Of a DNA stretch of 64,000 nucleotides, positions 37,001-49,330 are shown piece by piece (within the stretch, counting starts at the first letter, position 1; every line of letters starts with the position of its first letter). The notes beneath the pieces were generated by a model. That model did not search any database. It was not told the origin of the DNA and saw nothing but the letters and a program-made list of their open reading frames with translations. The stretch covers positions 992,001 to 1,056,000 of the forward strand of contig JAMXSV010000028.1 in the NCBI GenBank assembly GCA_027559495.1. The letters are read 5' to 3'. This DNA comes from Aurifilum marmelostoma. Taxonomy: Eukaryota; Ascomycota; Sordariomycetes; Diaporthales; Cryphonectriaceae. A program made the position numbers and the translations under genes.

Positions 37001-38191
37001 AAGGCATCCTCTTGATGCTTTCGATATCCAACAGCGCACACTAGTCCTGTTGCCGAAGGCCCGAGCCAGGCGAAATGCGGACTGAGGTGGCTCTTCCGTA
37101 CGGGTGACGGTGACGTTACCGTCAAATCGTCTTTTCCTGGGCCACAAGTGGTCGTCCGCAGTCACCTTGGCGAATATGTAAAGCACTTCTTTCATCGCTA
37201 TGTTTGATGCTTGTCTGGACAGGCAATCCTTGCTGAAAAATTCATGCTTCTTCGAAACGGCCGCAGAAGTATCAACTATACCCCGCGAGTGGGCGGGCAG
37301 ACACAGTAGTCGTGTTCACATACACCACAGATGGGATGACGACCCAGGAGGGGGAGGGGTGGGCAGCAAGTGTGCTGCCTCTGGACGGCCTGCCATGTAC
37401 TGTGGTGTATAAGTACTTTGTTATGGTTCTGCATGATTGCGGCATTTGACTCAAAAGGCTATCATTATTACCATCCTCCACCACTGTTCATCCCGCATCT
37501 GCTCTTCCTTTTTTTTTTTTATTATTCTTCTCTCTGTCTCTCTCTCTCTCCTCTTACTTTATCCAACGCTACCTGAGGTTGGAGGGAGCCGTCCTGTCAA
37601 GACCCCTGATCCTTACTTCACGAGAATCGCGATACTGCCCCGCCTGTCCCTTCCCAGGTTCTTGTCAATTCCAACCACCCCCCCCCCCCAATCTTCTAGT
37701 GAGACTAGACACTGTATTTTTGAGGCCTTGTCCGTCATAGCAAAAGCTACTCGCAATCTCAGGCACCATCATCTTCCCTTTGGCACCTGAGCCGGCACAT
37801 AATTTCCTGACACGATTTTCCTCTCTCACCAAGCACTAGCCCCAGGCCGAAGAGGGAAAAGAAGAAGAAGAAGAAGAAGAAGAAGAAGAAGAAGAGAAGA
37901 AAGACAATAGCCTTCGAGTTTTCTTTGACAAAAAAGTACTGCCACAGCTTCTTGTTTGTTCGAGAGCTCAATCATACCCTCGGCATTGCCTTGGACAGTC
38001 TCGTCATCTTCTTTTTTTCCTACTGGGAAGGAGCGCATTTGGCCCTTCGCAGCCTCGATCGTCCAGTACAACGCCAGAACCACCTCTCTCAGCAGGAAGT
38101 TACTGCAGGACCGCCCCCCTCACTAAGACGTTGCGCGTCGTCTGTCTGACTCGAGAAGGGTGCATTCTATTTAGGCATCGCTGCCGTCAAG
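34086..38191. other. Gene-poor 4.1 kb interval between divergent genes
   Basis: Upstream regions of the unknown protein and of the RRM gene. Open frames of up to about 250 codons on both strands (for example near 36046-36792) lack features and use non-ATG starts. Contains a 13-base G run (36935-36947), a 12-base C run (37678-37689), a C/T-rich segment (37500-37570) and a GAA repeat (about 37860-37893). The last two probably belong to the RRM gene leader. Confidence 0.45.
37860..37893 (+). repeat. GAA trinucleotide microsatellite
   Basis: About eleven near-perfect GAA units, roughly 300 bases upstream of the RRM gene start. Confidence 0.9.
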
Positions 38192-39101
38192 ATGACTTCG
38201 ACCACGAAATTGTTCATCGGGTACGTCATCTGAGCATCACAACACTATCAAGCCATGTCCTCAATCTGACAACTGTGAAGGGGCCTTGCCTGGCATACTG
38301 AGGAGGCGACTCTGCGACAAAAGTTCGAGGAGTTTGGTGTTGTTGATGAAGCTGTACGTGCGCGCCTCCAAAACTGCATTCCAGCCCGACGGGGTTCCAT
38401 CCCATATGACGTCTTCTGTGCCAGTCTTTGGTTTTCGCTAAAGCGGCCGTCTCTAGGTTGTTGTTAAGGACCGTGACACGGGCCGCAGCCGTGGGTTTGG
38501 TTTCGTTCGCTATACCAACGAGGACGACGCGCAACGCGCCATCGCTGCCATGAACAATATCGAGTAAGATCATCCTCCCTCCCTGGTCATCAAGCCCTGT
38601 AGACCAATTGTTAATACCTTGGGCCTCCCCAAAAAAAATAGGTTTGATGGCCGAACCATTCGTGTCGACAGAGCCTCCGACAGTGGTCCTCGTGGAGGCT
38701 ACCCGCCACGCGGCGGCGGCATGATGGGCGGTGGATACGGCATGCGCGGTGGGTATTCAGGCATGGGCGGCTCCGCAATGCCGCAGATGGCGTACGGATA
38801 CCCTCAGCAGGGCCATCCTATGGCTGCGCACCCTCAGATGTATGCTGCCCAGCAACAGTATGGCCGTGGTGGGTACCCTCCGCAGCCTGCTGCGATGAAC
38901 TACAACGCCATGCCCCAGCAAGGTGAGCATAAACGCCCATCGCTACTGTCCCTGGTTCTCCTGAGATGATGATTGACTTATGGCGTGACTAATGCAGGTG
39001 TCTATGGTGCAGGTTGGCCCCAGTCTGGTGATTACATGTATGGGAACGACCAACAACAGGTCCAGCCTCAGCAGCCTCCTCACCAGCAGCCTCCTCAGTA
39101 A
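38192..39101 (+). CDS. Glycine-rich RRM RNA-binding protein
   Basis: Small RNA-binding protein of the plant GRP7/fungal Gly-rich RRM type, probably acting on mRNA in nucleus or cytoplasm. Five exons, 38192-38220, 38281-38353, 38457-38563, 38642-38922 and 38998-39101, give 197 residues. The RRM covers about residues 5-85: RNP2 KLFIGGLAW, helix EEATLRQKFEEFG, RNP1 SRGFGFVRY, end FDGRTIRVDRAS. The tail is rich in Gly, Met, Gln, Pro and Tyr (RGGYPPRGGGMMGGGYGMRG, then poly-Gln/Pro), as expected of a low-complexity domain that can condense. All introns have good GT-AG sites. The last acceptor is duplicated 15 bases downstream (39011-39012), so a five-residue alternative is possible. Confidence 0.95.
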
Positions 39102-40234
39102 TAAACACCGCCTTCGAAACCGTCTGCCAACTACTAGGATCAGCAGTAGCACGACGTCGGCAGGGACCTGTTTCGCTTTGTTGTGGTGGAAAACCGGACT
39201 TGGGCCGACACCAATTCTTACTCTATTCTTCTCCTTCTTGGAATGCTTCCTTTGCTCTCTCTGTATCTCTCTCTTTCTTTTTCCTTCTTTTTCTTCTATC
39301 TTTCCTTTGTCGGTCTGTTTTTCTCTTTTGCCCTTGGAATGCCCGCGATTGTACACGACCGGACCGATCTATCTCTGACCGACGACCGCTTAACTTGATA
39401 CCCCCAGATCGAGAACTTTGCGAGACCAAACGAAGGACGATTATGCTTGCTGCAAAGGAGATCGAAGCCGGACGTGCGCTGTGAACTATGACGCGGGAAA
39501 CGACGATAACGCCATCATGGGACAGGAATAAGGGGACAAAAAAAAGGGGGGGGGGGGAGGAGGCGGTCACGAGCTGTCCAACAACTATACATGCATGTGT
39601 GTGCAGGCGCGATGGATGAGGGGCGAGGGCTACTACTGGTGGCATGGCGGATGGACATGCATCATGACCTTGTTTCTGGCGTAAGCCACGATATTATACC
39701 CATCCGAGTTCATCTAGTCTGCTCGACGTTTTCAAGGGCGCGGACATTCGTTACCAATTTTCACTCTTCGATTCACGAATGTGTTTTCCTTCGTTCTACT
39801 TGTTTGGCAGTTGTTTTTGGATCTATTTCTTCAACTTTTTCCGACGCTGGTCTCAAGCTCATTTCTCGCCCGAGGGCCGGCAATGTATTCCTGTTTTCCT
39901 GAGTGCAAAGGGAGGGCAGGGGCCGTGACGGTTTCTTTTATATGATTGTGCTCCCTTCAGCTTCCCGGCAAGCTCGCAACTGTGCTCAGGTGGACGCAGA
40001 GCAAGGATGACCAGGAATGCATCAACACTGAGGCTGATTAAGAGAGGGCTTGGCTAGGAGGAAGAGAGTAACACCAGCAAAAGGTTTCGGATGGCCAAAG
40101 GATATCAAGGATATGCAAGGCGTTGAAAAGGGGGAAAAGCCAGATTCGAATTGATTTTATTTTTGTTCTTTACTTTCCCGGAAGCTCTGCCCTCTTGGTT
40201 TGCCAGAATTTCTCACTTGTGACTTGTGGGCATT
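39102..40234. other. Convergent intergenic region
   Basis: 3' flanks of the RRM and ChaC genes. Contains a long C/T-rich stretch (39220-39330, probably the RRM 3' untranslated region) and a 12-base G run (39546-39557). Plus-strand frames further right, over 40226-40894, are shadows of the ChaC gene. Confidence 0.5.
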
Positions 40235-41598
40235 TTAGAAGTGTTTTTCTGTCTCCTCCTGCTCATCCTCGTTGACAGCCTCAGCCTGACCGTCCGGAGC
40301 GACGGGCTTCCCATTCGCAGATGCACGGTGGAAGCCATGCTCGCCCCCGCGGGCTATTATCGCCCGCACGCGGGCCGACAGGTCTGTGACATGCTCATCG
40401 CCGCTCTCGGGGCTCAGGCCCCGCAGGGCCGTGTCCAGGTGCAGCAGGTACTCCTTGTTGGGACCGCTGGGGCCCTCGGAGCGATAGATGTGCTCAGCGA
40501 GGGCCTGGACGTCCTGGGGGCCGGTGAACTGATCATTGTCGGGGGTGCCGATGTAGACCAGGGTGCGGATGGGGGATGTGTCTCGGGCAGCTTGGGGCGA
40601 TGATGGCGATGAAGGGGCTGGGTGGAAGGCCGTGTAGTGGATGCTGTAACCGTTGATCTCGCGGATGTCGAGGTTGGCCTTGACCTCGGCGACTTTCTCC
40701 GGGATGATGCGGTAGGCGACGCCCCAGACCTTGCCGTCGTCGGGAGCCGGGTGCGGGTCTTTCAGGGTGGACCAGAAGGACTGCTCGATCAGAGTGACTA
40801 CGCGGCCTGGCTTTTCGGGGGTGCCGCGGTGGTCCTGGCTGTTGCTGGTATTAGTGGATGGTTGTCTGGAAGCGGCATGCCTGAGGAAGCGTGATACCTT
40901 GCCTATGTTGCAATCTCGTTAGTGGTCTAGTGATATAGCCGTGCGGGTTTGTAGCCAGTAAGGATGGACACAGGCAAAGGAAAGCTCAAAGACAAGGGGG
41001 GGGGGTTTAGAAATCAATTTTTGTCAGATCTGGAGGTGTATATACACTCAAGTTGTCCGCCGGACATCTGACAATCTTCTGAACATCTAATCCAGGGCTT
41101 GATTCGTTGGACACACCCGAGCACGCCAAGCCGGATTGTCCTCCTACTGCTTGCTAATACGCAAGACCAACACCAGCACAAGAGATGGAACAGCAGTCGA
41201 AAAGTCCACTCACCTGCCAGAATCTTCGCACATAACCATTGACCCAGCCAGGTATCCTCTGGTCTTGCAGCAAGAACATGTCAGCGCCCTCACAGCTCTC
41301 CCATATCTGGCCATTCTGTGTTTCTCCTCATGGGGGATGGTGCTGGAGATTCGCAGCCCGCATGACTAACCATAATGAGGGGGGGGGTTTCCAGATCAAG
41401 CTTCTGTAGGACGAACGATCTCGTTAGACGTGACTAAATCATATAAACACCCTAGTGACTACATCGTGTGAATGTTTGTCATGGGTGTGACGCAGGAGGT
41501 AACGGAATGTCTGGGGGAGCACCGCATTACCCGTAGCCAAACAGCCAGAACTCGGCGTCGTTGGCCGGAGGAGGGGCACCCGGGTCTTCGATTGTCAT
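40235..41598 (-). CDS. ChaC-like gamma-glutamylcyclotransferase
   Basis: Enzyme family that degrades glutathione to 5-oxoproline and Cys-Gly in the cytosol. Proposed exons: 41598-41531 (MTIEDPG...FWLFGYG), 41403-41371 (SLIWKPPPHY), 41263-41214 (DQRIPGWVNGYVRRFWQ) and about 40897-40235. The last contains DHRGTPEKPGRVVTLIE, GVAYRI, the region before YIGTPDN, GPSGPNKEYLL and LSPESGDEHV. FGYGSLIW is the substrate-binding loop, and the catalytic Glu is expected in the C-terminal half. Exon 2 needs eight C to encode KPPPHY but has nine (plus-strand G run 41379-41387), so the frame breaks there. After removing one base the model is 270 residues. The start of the last exon is uncertain: the best in-phase acceptor (AAG before 40897) adds about 15 residues relative to the family. 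Confidence 0.82.
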
Positions 41599-43523
41599 GA
41601 TCAATATGCGTGTGCCTCGAGGTCAACCAATCCAACCCCTGCCCAACTCGAACAAGCCAGGGCGATGATCCAAAGAGAGTGGAAGAAGTAGAATTAAATT
41701 CTTGGTGTATTGCGTTGTTGCAAGAGACATGCAGTATCTGATGGACGGTGCTTGGAAATGCTCCAAGCAACTCCAGGTAGGTATGGGCGGATTACATAAT
41801 CATCAATAACTTGTTGAGCCAGTAGCACCTACCGCAGTACGCGAAACCAAGGAGATGGCGTGCTGCAGCGCCTTCCCAATCTTTACAGTACGACAAACGA
41901 GCGGGTCGCATGATTTCTAGGAAGTGACACCCTGTACCTCGAAGGTGATTGACGCTGCAGACAAGACACGAATGATCACAAGGGCGCATCATTATGCAGT
42001 ACTGAGCAGGTCGGTGACCCAAATAAATCTCGCCTGCCAGGGCACGCACTGCCACCACACACGCACACGTACACGCTGGCAGGATTGTCAGCTTGCTCCT
42101 CAACAGCCTAAAATGATGCCCGAGCCCCCACCACACACCGACGAAACGGCACTGCGGCTCGAGACAAGATGTGATGCTGCAAGCAGTAGCTTGTGCCACA
42201 AGCATGCATCTTGGTCGTAACCGTGCACAGGGGTTCAATTTCAAGTCAGGCCCAGGAAGAAGACGATTCAGTTACTGGGGTTCTTTCGGAATGGTCACGA
42301 GACATACGACGCCAGACCACCCGCCGCGAACAAAATACATATCATTTGCAATGGTACCATTGTGCGACGAGAGGGCCGGCTGAGGTGGGCACATACTGTA
42401 TGATTCTTGACTTCTTGCTGATGTTGGGAACCTGACAAGAGGCGCGCCAACTAATGAACCGGCGTTTCGCTCTTCGACATTGGCATTGGGTCCCAGGGAA
42501 AAGGGGCCCTAGTCGCTTTTCTCGCCGCCGCCGCCTCTTCCTCCTCCTTTCCCAAGGCGTGTCAATATCAGATCGACACGATCCATTTCTCCTGACGGAC
42601 ATTTCGCTTTACAGCTAGGATTATCGGATCAGCCACATACAAAAAAAAGGCCCACGACGCCCACAATGCTGGGGGGTTAAGCTGACAAGCCACGTCCACT
42701 GATCAACCAGGCCTCGATCAGCCTTACACAGCCTCGTCCTCCTTCGAGTACTTCTTAAGCCCCTCGTGCCTCGCTCTCTTATTTGTGTCCCTCGACTTTT
42801 TTCTTCTTCGTTCTTTGGTGTAGAAGATTGGACAGCCGGCTCTTGCAATTCACCCACACACACATCGTTGTTACAATCCTCCTACAACTCCTTGTATCAT
42901 ACAAACTCCGGGTCCTACCCTACCACTTCATACCAACCCAGTACCTGACGCTAGGGAAGGGCAACGTGTACACACCTTTGAAGGCTATCACGCACCTGAA
43001 AGAGGGGCCCATTTAGGGAATACACCGGCGCCTCGAAACCGGCAAACGGCAAAACCCACCCACAACGGCGTTGGCTGCTACTGTGCAGACACTACTACTG
43101 CGGCTGAGCGGCGGGCGCACAGTCCCTGGTGTACTACGACTGGCCTGTATCAGCAGTAGGAATTGCAGATTACAGTTTGACCACGGGCACAAGGATTGAG
43201 GGGGGGGCCCCACTTGCGACCCGACCGCAACCCCCTCCATTCGGTTCTATTTATTGACCTGCTGCGTGCGCAACCTGCCCAACGACAAGACAGGCACGCT
43301 TCGACGAACGAATTGTGGTCTTGCTGTTTACACGCACACACTGGTCCAACATCCTGCCGATCTTTTTCCAAGGCTTTCTTGGCAAAGTCACTGCTTCGTT
43401 TTCATTTCAAGGGGGGATTTTGAACCGAGCTCGCACACACAAACCCTACCACGACACGACTTCGCCCTTCAGCCACTGACTGTCGAGATCGCAACCTCCA
43501 TACTGCCTACTAATTCAGCCAAC
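41599..43523. other. Intergenic between divergent ChaC and penta-EF-hand genes
   Basis: No supported coding frame. Short, conflicting open frames on both strands. The last 700 bases before 43524 include C/A-rich and C/T-rich stretches typical of a leader. Confidence 0.45.
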
Positions 43524-44585
43524 ATGGCGTACAACCAGCCCTACAACCCAGATGCGCTCCCCAGGTATGTTCGTTAACATCAAGGTAACAGGAGTACCAG
43601 TGGTCGTCTTTGTTCCATCACTCGTGCTCCGAGGGCGACTGTACCAGCCAAGCTGACTCGATCCCCTATCAATCACGACAGGTTCGCAGAGCCGGAGCAG
43701 AAGAAGTCACCTGCCCCATCACAGTACGCAGCTGTCAAGCCTCTCTCTCCTAGACCAACACCACAACCACAGCCACAACCACAGCAACAGCAGAACCAGA
43801 CCTACGGCCGACTCTCTCCTCATCCACCCTCGGGACATGGAAGTAACAACCAGTACAGGCAGCAAAACTCGCAGTATGCTCACACCATGTCTCCTCCTCC
43901 CGTCAGCGGTCAGCGGCCTCCGCCTATCCAGAATCGACCCTCCCCGGTCTCGAGACCCCCCTCCCAGCCCTGCCCCTCCCGGCGATGACAGAGACCCGAC
44001 CCTTCTGCCACTCTTCAGGGCTGTCGATAAGAACGGTACGCCCCCCCTCGTATATGCATTTACATTCATGAGGGATCCCTGGTGATCATGTTTTACTGAC
44101 TATTGGTTATGGAATCTCCAGGAACCGGCCAGCTCTCGGAAAAGGAACTTTCGGCGGCCCTCGTCAACGGCGACTGGACGGCCTTTGATCCGCACACGGT
44201 TCGCATGATGATCCGCATGTTTGACAGCGACAGGTCGGGCACCATCGGCTTCGAGGAGTTTTGCGGACTCTGGTCCTTCCTGGCCTCGTGGCGCACCCTG
44301 TTTGACCGCTTCGACGTCGACCACTCGGGCAATATCCAGCTCGACGAGTTTCGCGACGCCCTCATCGCGTTCCGCTACCGCCTCTCCGAGCGCTTCGTCG
44401 AGCTGCTGTTCCAGACCTACGACAAGCGGGGCGAGGGCCAGCTGAGCTTCGACCTGTTTGTCCAGGCCTGCATCAGCCTCAAGAGGATGACTGATGTGTT
44501 CAAGAAGTATGACGATGACCGTGACGGTTATATTACTCTCAGCTTTGAGGACTTTTTGACCGAGATCCTGAAGCAGCTCAAGTAG
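43524..44585 (+). CDS. Penta-EF-hand calcium-binding protein (Pef1/ALG-2 type)
   Basis: Calcium sensor of the peflin/ALG-2/sorcin family, acting in vesicle transport or polarised growth. Exons 43524-43564, 43682-44035 and 44122-44585. The N-terminal part is rich in Pro and Gln (TPQPQPQPQQQQNQ), as in peflin and yeast Pef1. The EF-hands are: FRAVDKNGTGQLSEKEL (split by an intron), MFDSDRSGTIGFEEF, RFDVDHSGNIQLDEF, TYDKRGEGQLSFDLF and KYDDDRDGYITLSFEDF. The reading frame breaks once, in the 6-C run at 43956-43961. With five C the text reads RPPPSPAPPGDD and runs on into the EF-hands, giving 285 residues. Without correction the protein would stop before its calcium-binding part. Confidence 0.88.
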
Positions 44586-45204
44586 GCGGAGCGAGCCAGG
44601 GCTCAAAATTGAGCTTGCTCTTGAGATGGAGGAAAGTGAGCAGGGCAGGCAGTAGATCATGATGAAAGGTAGCGGTCATGTCTATCATAAGAACATCAAG
44701 GCTTGATCTGTGTCGACAAAGTAGCGATACCCGCAAAGGCCTCTGCATCTTATGTATTTTGAGGTGTCAATTCTAACACCTTGTTAATCTCCTGCGCATA
44801 CGGCCTTCCTTTAAGGGGTGGGGGGGGGGGGGGGGGCGGCCTGGCACCAAGGCAGAAAGTGATCCAGCATTTGAAGTTTCCATTGGAATAGAATCGAGAT
44901 GATACCCTTTCCAGCTCTTTGCTCCGAGAGTAAAAGTGAGATACGATCAGACTGAGAAGCTCATAGAGAGAACATTCACAGTAAGGATCCATTTGTTCAC
45001 AATCGAGGTAGATCTCTCTGACTCATGTTGGATCGCTAATCATATTTGCCAAAACTCAATTTCCGTCTTTTTCCAAAGACCTCATGATAACGAGGGGAAT
45101 ATTGTATAGACTGATGTCAGCCTTGGGTGCTCCTTAGCCTCTTCACCACCCTCACAAGCACCTCAAACAAGACGAGATCGACGACTTGCAATTGACTCTC
45201 GGCT
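44586..45204. other. Convergent intergenic region with long G tract
   Basis: 3' flanks of the penta-EF-hand and metallo-beta-lactamase-like genes. Holds a 17-base G run (44820-44836). No coding frame supported. Confidence 0.5.
44820..44836 (+). repeat. Poly-G tract, 17 bases
   Basis: Uninterrupted G run about 235 bases downstream of the penta-EF-hand stop codon. Confidence 0.9.
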
Positions 45205-46777
45205 CTAAATCTTGATCGGACCGCCGCCCAGAAGCGCGCTCAGCTCACGGTCTTCCAACGGAGTCGTCAGGAACTCGTCCAGAGCAAGAGGGGATGATAC
45301 CCCGTCTGTGTCTCGGGCCCGCGTCGTCTCCAGGCCAGCCTGTGTACTAGTCCTAGGGAATTCATCATGGGCGCAGGCCGGGTGCTCCTCATTGTCCGCA
45401 TGCCATACCCCCCTCGGACGTGACGACAACCTGTTCGCCGCTGGCAAGACGCATCACGTGCTGCTCCCCGCCCGGCTCTCCTCCTCTCGACACGCCCTCC
45501 TGCACGGTCTTCAGCGTCGAATCATCCTTCACAGGCGTCCCTACCACCAGATTCATCACCTGCTCTCCCTCGCCACCACTAGACTCCGTGGTCGTCGACC
45601 GTGCCCTTCGCCACTGCCTCATCTTCAGCAATCCCTTTGCGAACCCTCTTCCCTCCCCCCTTCCTCCGCCTCGTCGTGGCAGCTCACCCAGCACCTCGCG
45701 CCCAGCCGCGTCGCAATCTCCTCGCTGGACGATCCGCCTGCCAGCGCTTTCCTGCCCAGCCACCACGAGTTCACCACATGGTCAGGCCGCTGTAGGAGCA
45801 CGGTCAGGGGGGAGGGCGGCCTCGCTCACGAGATGGGTTGTCGCGTACGAGCTGAGATGGCCGGCGAAGGGGATGCCACGTGGCGAGAAGAGGAGGGAGA
45901 GGGTCCGCTGGGACGAGGAGAGGAGGCTATAGCTGGTGGGCACAGAGGTAGAGGATGGGTTGGTGAACGTTGTGGTAAGGACAGATGTCGACTTGGCGGG
46001 ACGCAGCGTGGGCCAGGGTGCCAGGTAGTCACTAGGCTGTTCCTGTCTTGTGTCTGTAGTTGTGGTAGTAGTAACAAAGCTCTGGGGCAGATATGCGCTG
46101 GCATGGTCCACGCGTATCCTCGGCAGCGTCGAGTACGACCTATGGCTCCTCGGCATCACCGGCGGTGGTGGTGCTGCGGCACTCACATACGACGCCTTCA
46201 AGGCGCCTGGCATTCGACCACTAGAGACCATAGGCGGCGGCCGGAACGTGATGCCTACCGTGGCACGCGAGCCTGTTAGGTCTCGGGCCTGTGGCATGTA
46301 CGCTATCGTCACCTCTCCAGGCCGGCCTCCTGAGACCACCGGCGGTAGCGGGATCCTCGTCACCGCCTCCCGCCAGTCGTGCCGGTCGCCCCATCTCTTC
46401 AGTGCCTGTACGTTGCGCCGGTCGAAGTGCTTCCAGCCGCGAATCACCTTGGCGGCGCCAGGCTCGGCGAGGATGAGCGTCTTGCCATCAACCGGTATCT
46501 GGCGTACTGCAGCCTCGTTGCACGAGTTGGGTCTCGACTGGGAGAAGATTATGAGGTCCGGCACAGGGAGCTGAGCGAGCGATGACATGAAATCCTGTGC
46601 TGGCCGGTGAGTGAGGGAGATCTTGAACTGGTTGGACCTGGAGGGGCCGGCTATCCAGGGGTCGAGGAGGATGTGGTAGGGTTTCGGGTCGGCAGAGGAA
46701 GTGGCAGATGCCACGATGGGTGAGAATGTCAGAAGAAAGAACGAATCCGTGTCGAGACGCCTGAGTGTAAGGGCCAT
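45205..46777 (-). CDS. Metallo-beta-lactamase-fold-like fungal protein
   Basis: Resembles a family of fungal proteins annotated as MBL-fold metallo-hydrolases. No intron is apparent. Order: MALTLRRLDTDSFFLLTFSP, YHILLDPWIAGPS, DLIIFSQSRPNSCNEAAVR, TLILAEPGAAKVIRGWKHF, LSLLFSPRGIPFAGHL, RPDHVVNSWWLG, ARCWVSCHDEAEE, SGEQVVVTSEGG. The classical HxHxDH zinc motif is not seen; the usual position reads SQSRPNSCNE, so catalysis is doubtful. Three frame breaks lie in 6-base runs: one base too many at 45807-45812, one too few at 45655-45660, one too many at 45408-45413. Correcting all three gives 523 residues and a tail ending LLGGGPIKI. Without the last correction the protein would end at 45389. Function unknown. 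Confidence 0.72.
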
Positions 46778-49330
46778 TGCGCGAGTTGAGATGGTACCAC
46801 CCACAGAAATTGGGGCATTCTGAGCGGTCGCTTTTTGGCACCCCGTTGATAAATGAGTGGCCGCAAGACATTTTATACAGTTGTTGCAGGTAGCCATACA
46901 ATGTGGCCGCAAGCTCGCCGACTGAACACTCCATGAATGTCTTGAATATCTGCAGGACATGACTTACTCCGAAACACGGTCTGTCGAATCAAGACTCTGC
47001 AGAGCCGTGGAGGTACTGAACGCAAGCTTCGCGTCACGTCAGCGGCTGTAATAACTGGCTTTGCAATGGGTGAATTCGTAGGCATGATTTTGTACGATTA
47101 TTGATAACTGAGGACAATGCGCGAGCCGACCACCGAGACACAGAGTAGCCGAAAAGACCACCAGATCACTACCACCAGCCTCCTTAGGTGCCACTTGATA
47201 ATTTTGTCTCATCCTCCCATCGGCCGCGATCAGGAGACCGTAGTTCTGAGGCGCCATACAGAGTTGCTGGTGACAACCCATAGCAAAGGCTGTGATAGCT
47301 CGTACGCAAATGAGTGGTTCCTACATCTGAAGGGTCAGCTGAATACGAGAGGCACAAGCCATAGCCGGCCCCAGATTACCATCTTCATCGACGATGCTCT
47401 CTCCGCTAAATAAGCGGAACAAATGGATCCATCTGTCTGCTGCGGCTCTGAGATGGGACCTTTATTGCGCTGATATCGACTCGAACGTCTTCTCGTTATT
47501 TTCAGCCCCTTAACCAGATCTCTCACGGGCAGAGAAGAGCTTCACCCGAGAATTTTGACGACCAGAATTAGACCCTATAGACAAAGAGACGCTCTCAACA
47601 ACTGGGGCAACTTCTTCCAACGAAGGCGTAGAGTAGGACCTGGGCAGTGATCAGATCTGGGACCTTGGCATTAGAAAGTGAGAGGATGAAGCAGGATCGG
47701 TCACGTACTGTAGCACTGTATACATTCCGACCCGAAGCCCAGAGAGGCGTTCCTGCATAGCATGGCGCAACCTTCGCTGAGATCAGCACTGGCTGGCTGG
47801 AACTCAGGCCCCATCAACCAAGGGGTGGGTTTGGGCGCTGAGGTCAAGATCATCTAGAAAATTATAACAAGCACAACGAACATCGTAACCTGGGTTTGAC
47901 TGCAGAGCGGGCGACCCGGAGACGGTATGCCCCGTCGTCACGAACGTGTGGTTTTTTATTTAATCGTGACGGATGCCCTGTGCATACAGATTTGCGAGAC
48001 GAGACTGAGTTCCTGACCCTGGCAAACCAACTGCCTCAAGAAAATCAGCATGCAAGCTGATAGCCAACGCAAGGATTTCTCCTTGTGAACTGATGCGGAA
48101 TTGTCTTGTCTGCTGTCGTCTTGAGCAGCTTTCGTCCAGACGGGATGACCTAATTCAGCAGATCGGTTCCGCTGCCCACCAGCGCTGCCCATGTGTATGT
48201 ATAAAGCTAAGCTGTTGCTCAAGCCTGACTGGCGGAATGCTGACTGGCGGAATGTTGGATCGGGTCGTGACGAGCACCACGTGTCTGTCTGTTGGCGATG
48301 CAATTAAACATGAACGGTTGGAATGAAGGTGTGGAGAGTGCTGACGAAACAGCAACGCAAGGACCGTGTCCGGAAACAGTACTTGCCACCGCAATGCTCA
48401 AGGAACTTCCTAGACGTCCTATAGTACTAAACTGTACTGCATTCACCGCCGCTTGAGGCCCGGCACAAGCAGTCTGTGTGTGAGTCGTGTGGTCCTGGAA
48501 CTGGGACTAGACACGGCGAGTAAGTTGAATTTCTGGTCCAAAGTGTCAAAGAGCGGATATTGTTCATTGGAACTACGCCCTAGCAGTACCGCCATAGTAG
48601 TACCATAATAGTGAATCGTCGTGTTGAGAGTCGACTGCGGGCGCGAATGCAAATCGCAGTGCTGGACGTGAGACTGAAGCCGACGGGAACCTCGCATGTG
48701 TGTCTGTAGTGTTCAGGGGCACAGCTCTGTCAGACCCGAATCGGCGGTCAGTGCCAGGTGCCAGCATCAGCAGGCTGGAGTGCTGGCAAGCAGCATGAGT
48801 GACATGTCGTGCATGTGAAGGCAAGAGACGGGGTCTGGAAGGATGGAGGAAGCTGTCGCCTGAGCGAGCGGGCCCAACGTAATCGCATAACGGTCACCCG
48901 ATTGCTCCTTGTGAGTAATGGTCTCGCCCCGGCTGAGCAGACTCAACGTTCCATTGCGTCGTCGAAAAGAAACCGAGGTTCCCGTACCGTCAGGGCTGTC
49001 GGGACGGAGCAGCGAGGGGAGGAGAACTGGAGCTCAATATAGCAACAAGGTCTGCTTCAGGGGTAGCTTTGGCGGTCGGGCTCGCCGTGTGCAGCACCCA
49101 TGGAGCTCTCGGCCGGAGCTGGCGTGTGCCTGCTTCGCTGGCAACAGCATTACGAGGTCGTGCTGTGACGTGACCAGGATAGCTAGCTGTGCTCGAAGCT
49201 ATCAGCTGTCAATCGAACAACAGCTGCTGTCCAATCATCATACACGGGCTGGGAGTCGAGGCCAGAGCCCTCCCTTCTCGCCGCCCACACCCACCCACCA
49301 AAAACCCATCCACCCCCTCCTGACAGAGAG

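Noticed and set aside
40226..40894. Two plus-strand open frames (126 and 90 codons)
   Set aside because: They are antisense shadows of the last ChaC exon; the minus strand carries the conserved YIGTPDN, GPSGPNKEYLL and SPESGDEHV blocks.
12631..41598. A metal/glutathione gene cluster (HMT1-like, ChaC, multicopper oxidase)
   Set aside because: The genes are 5-25 kb apart, interleaved with unrelated housekeeping genes, and share no visible promoter element.
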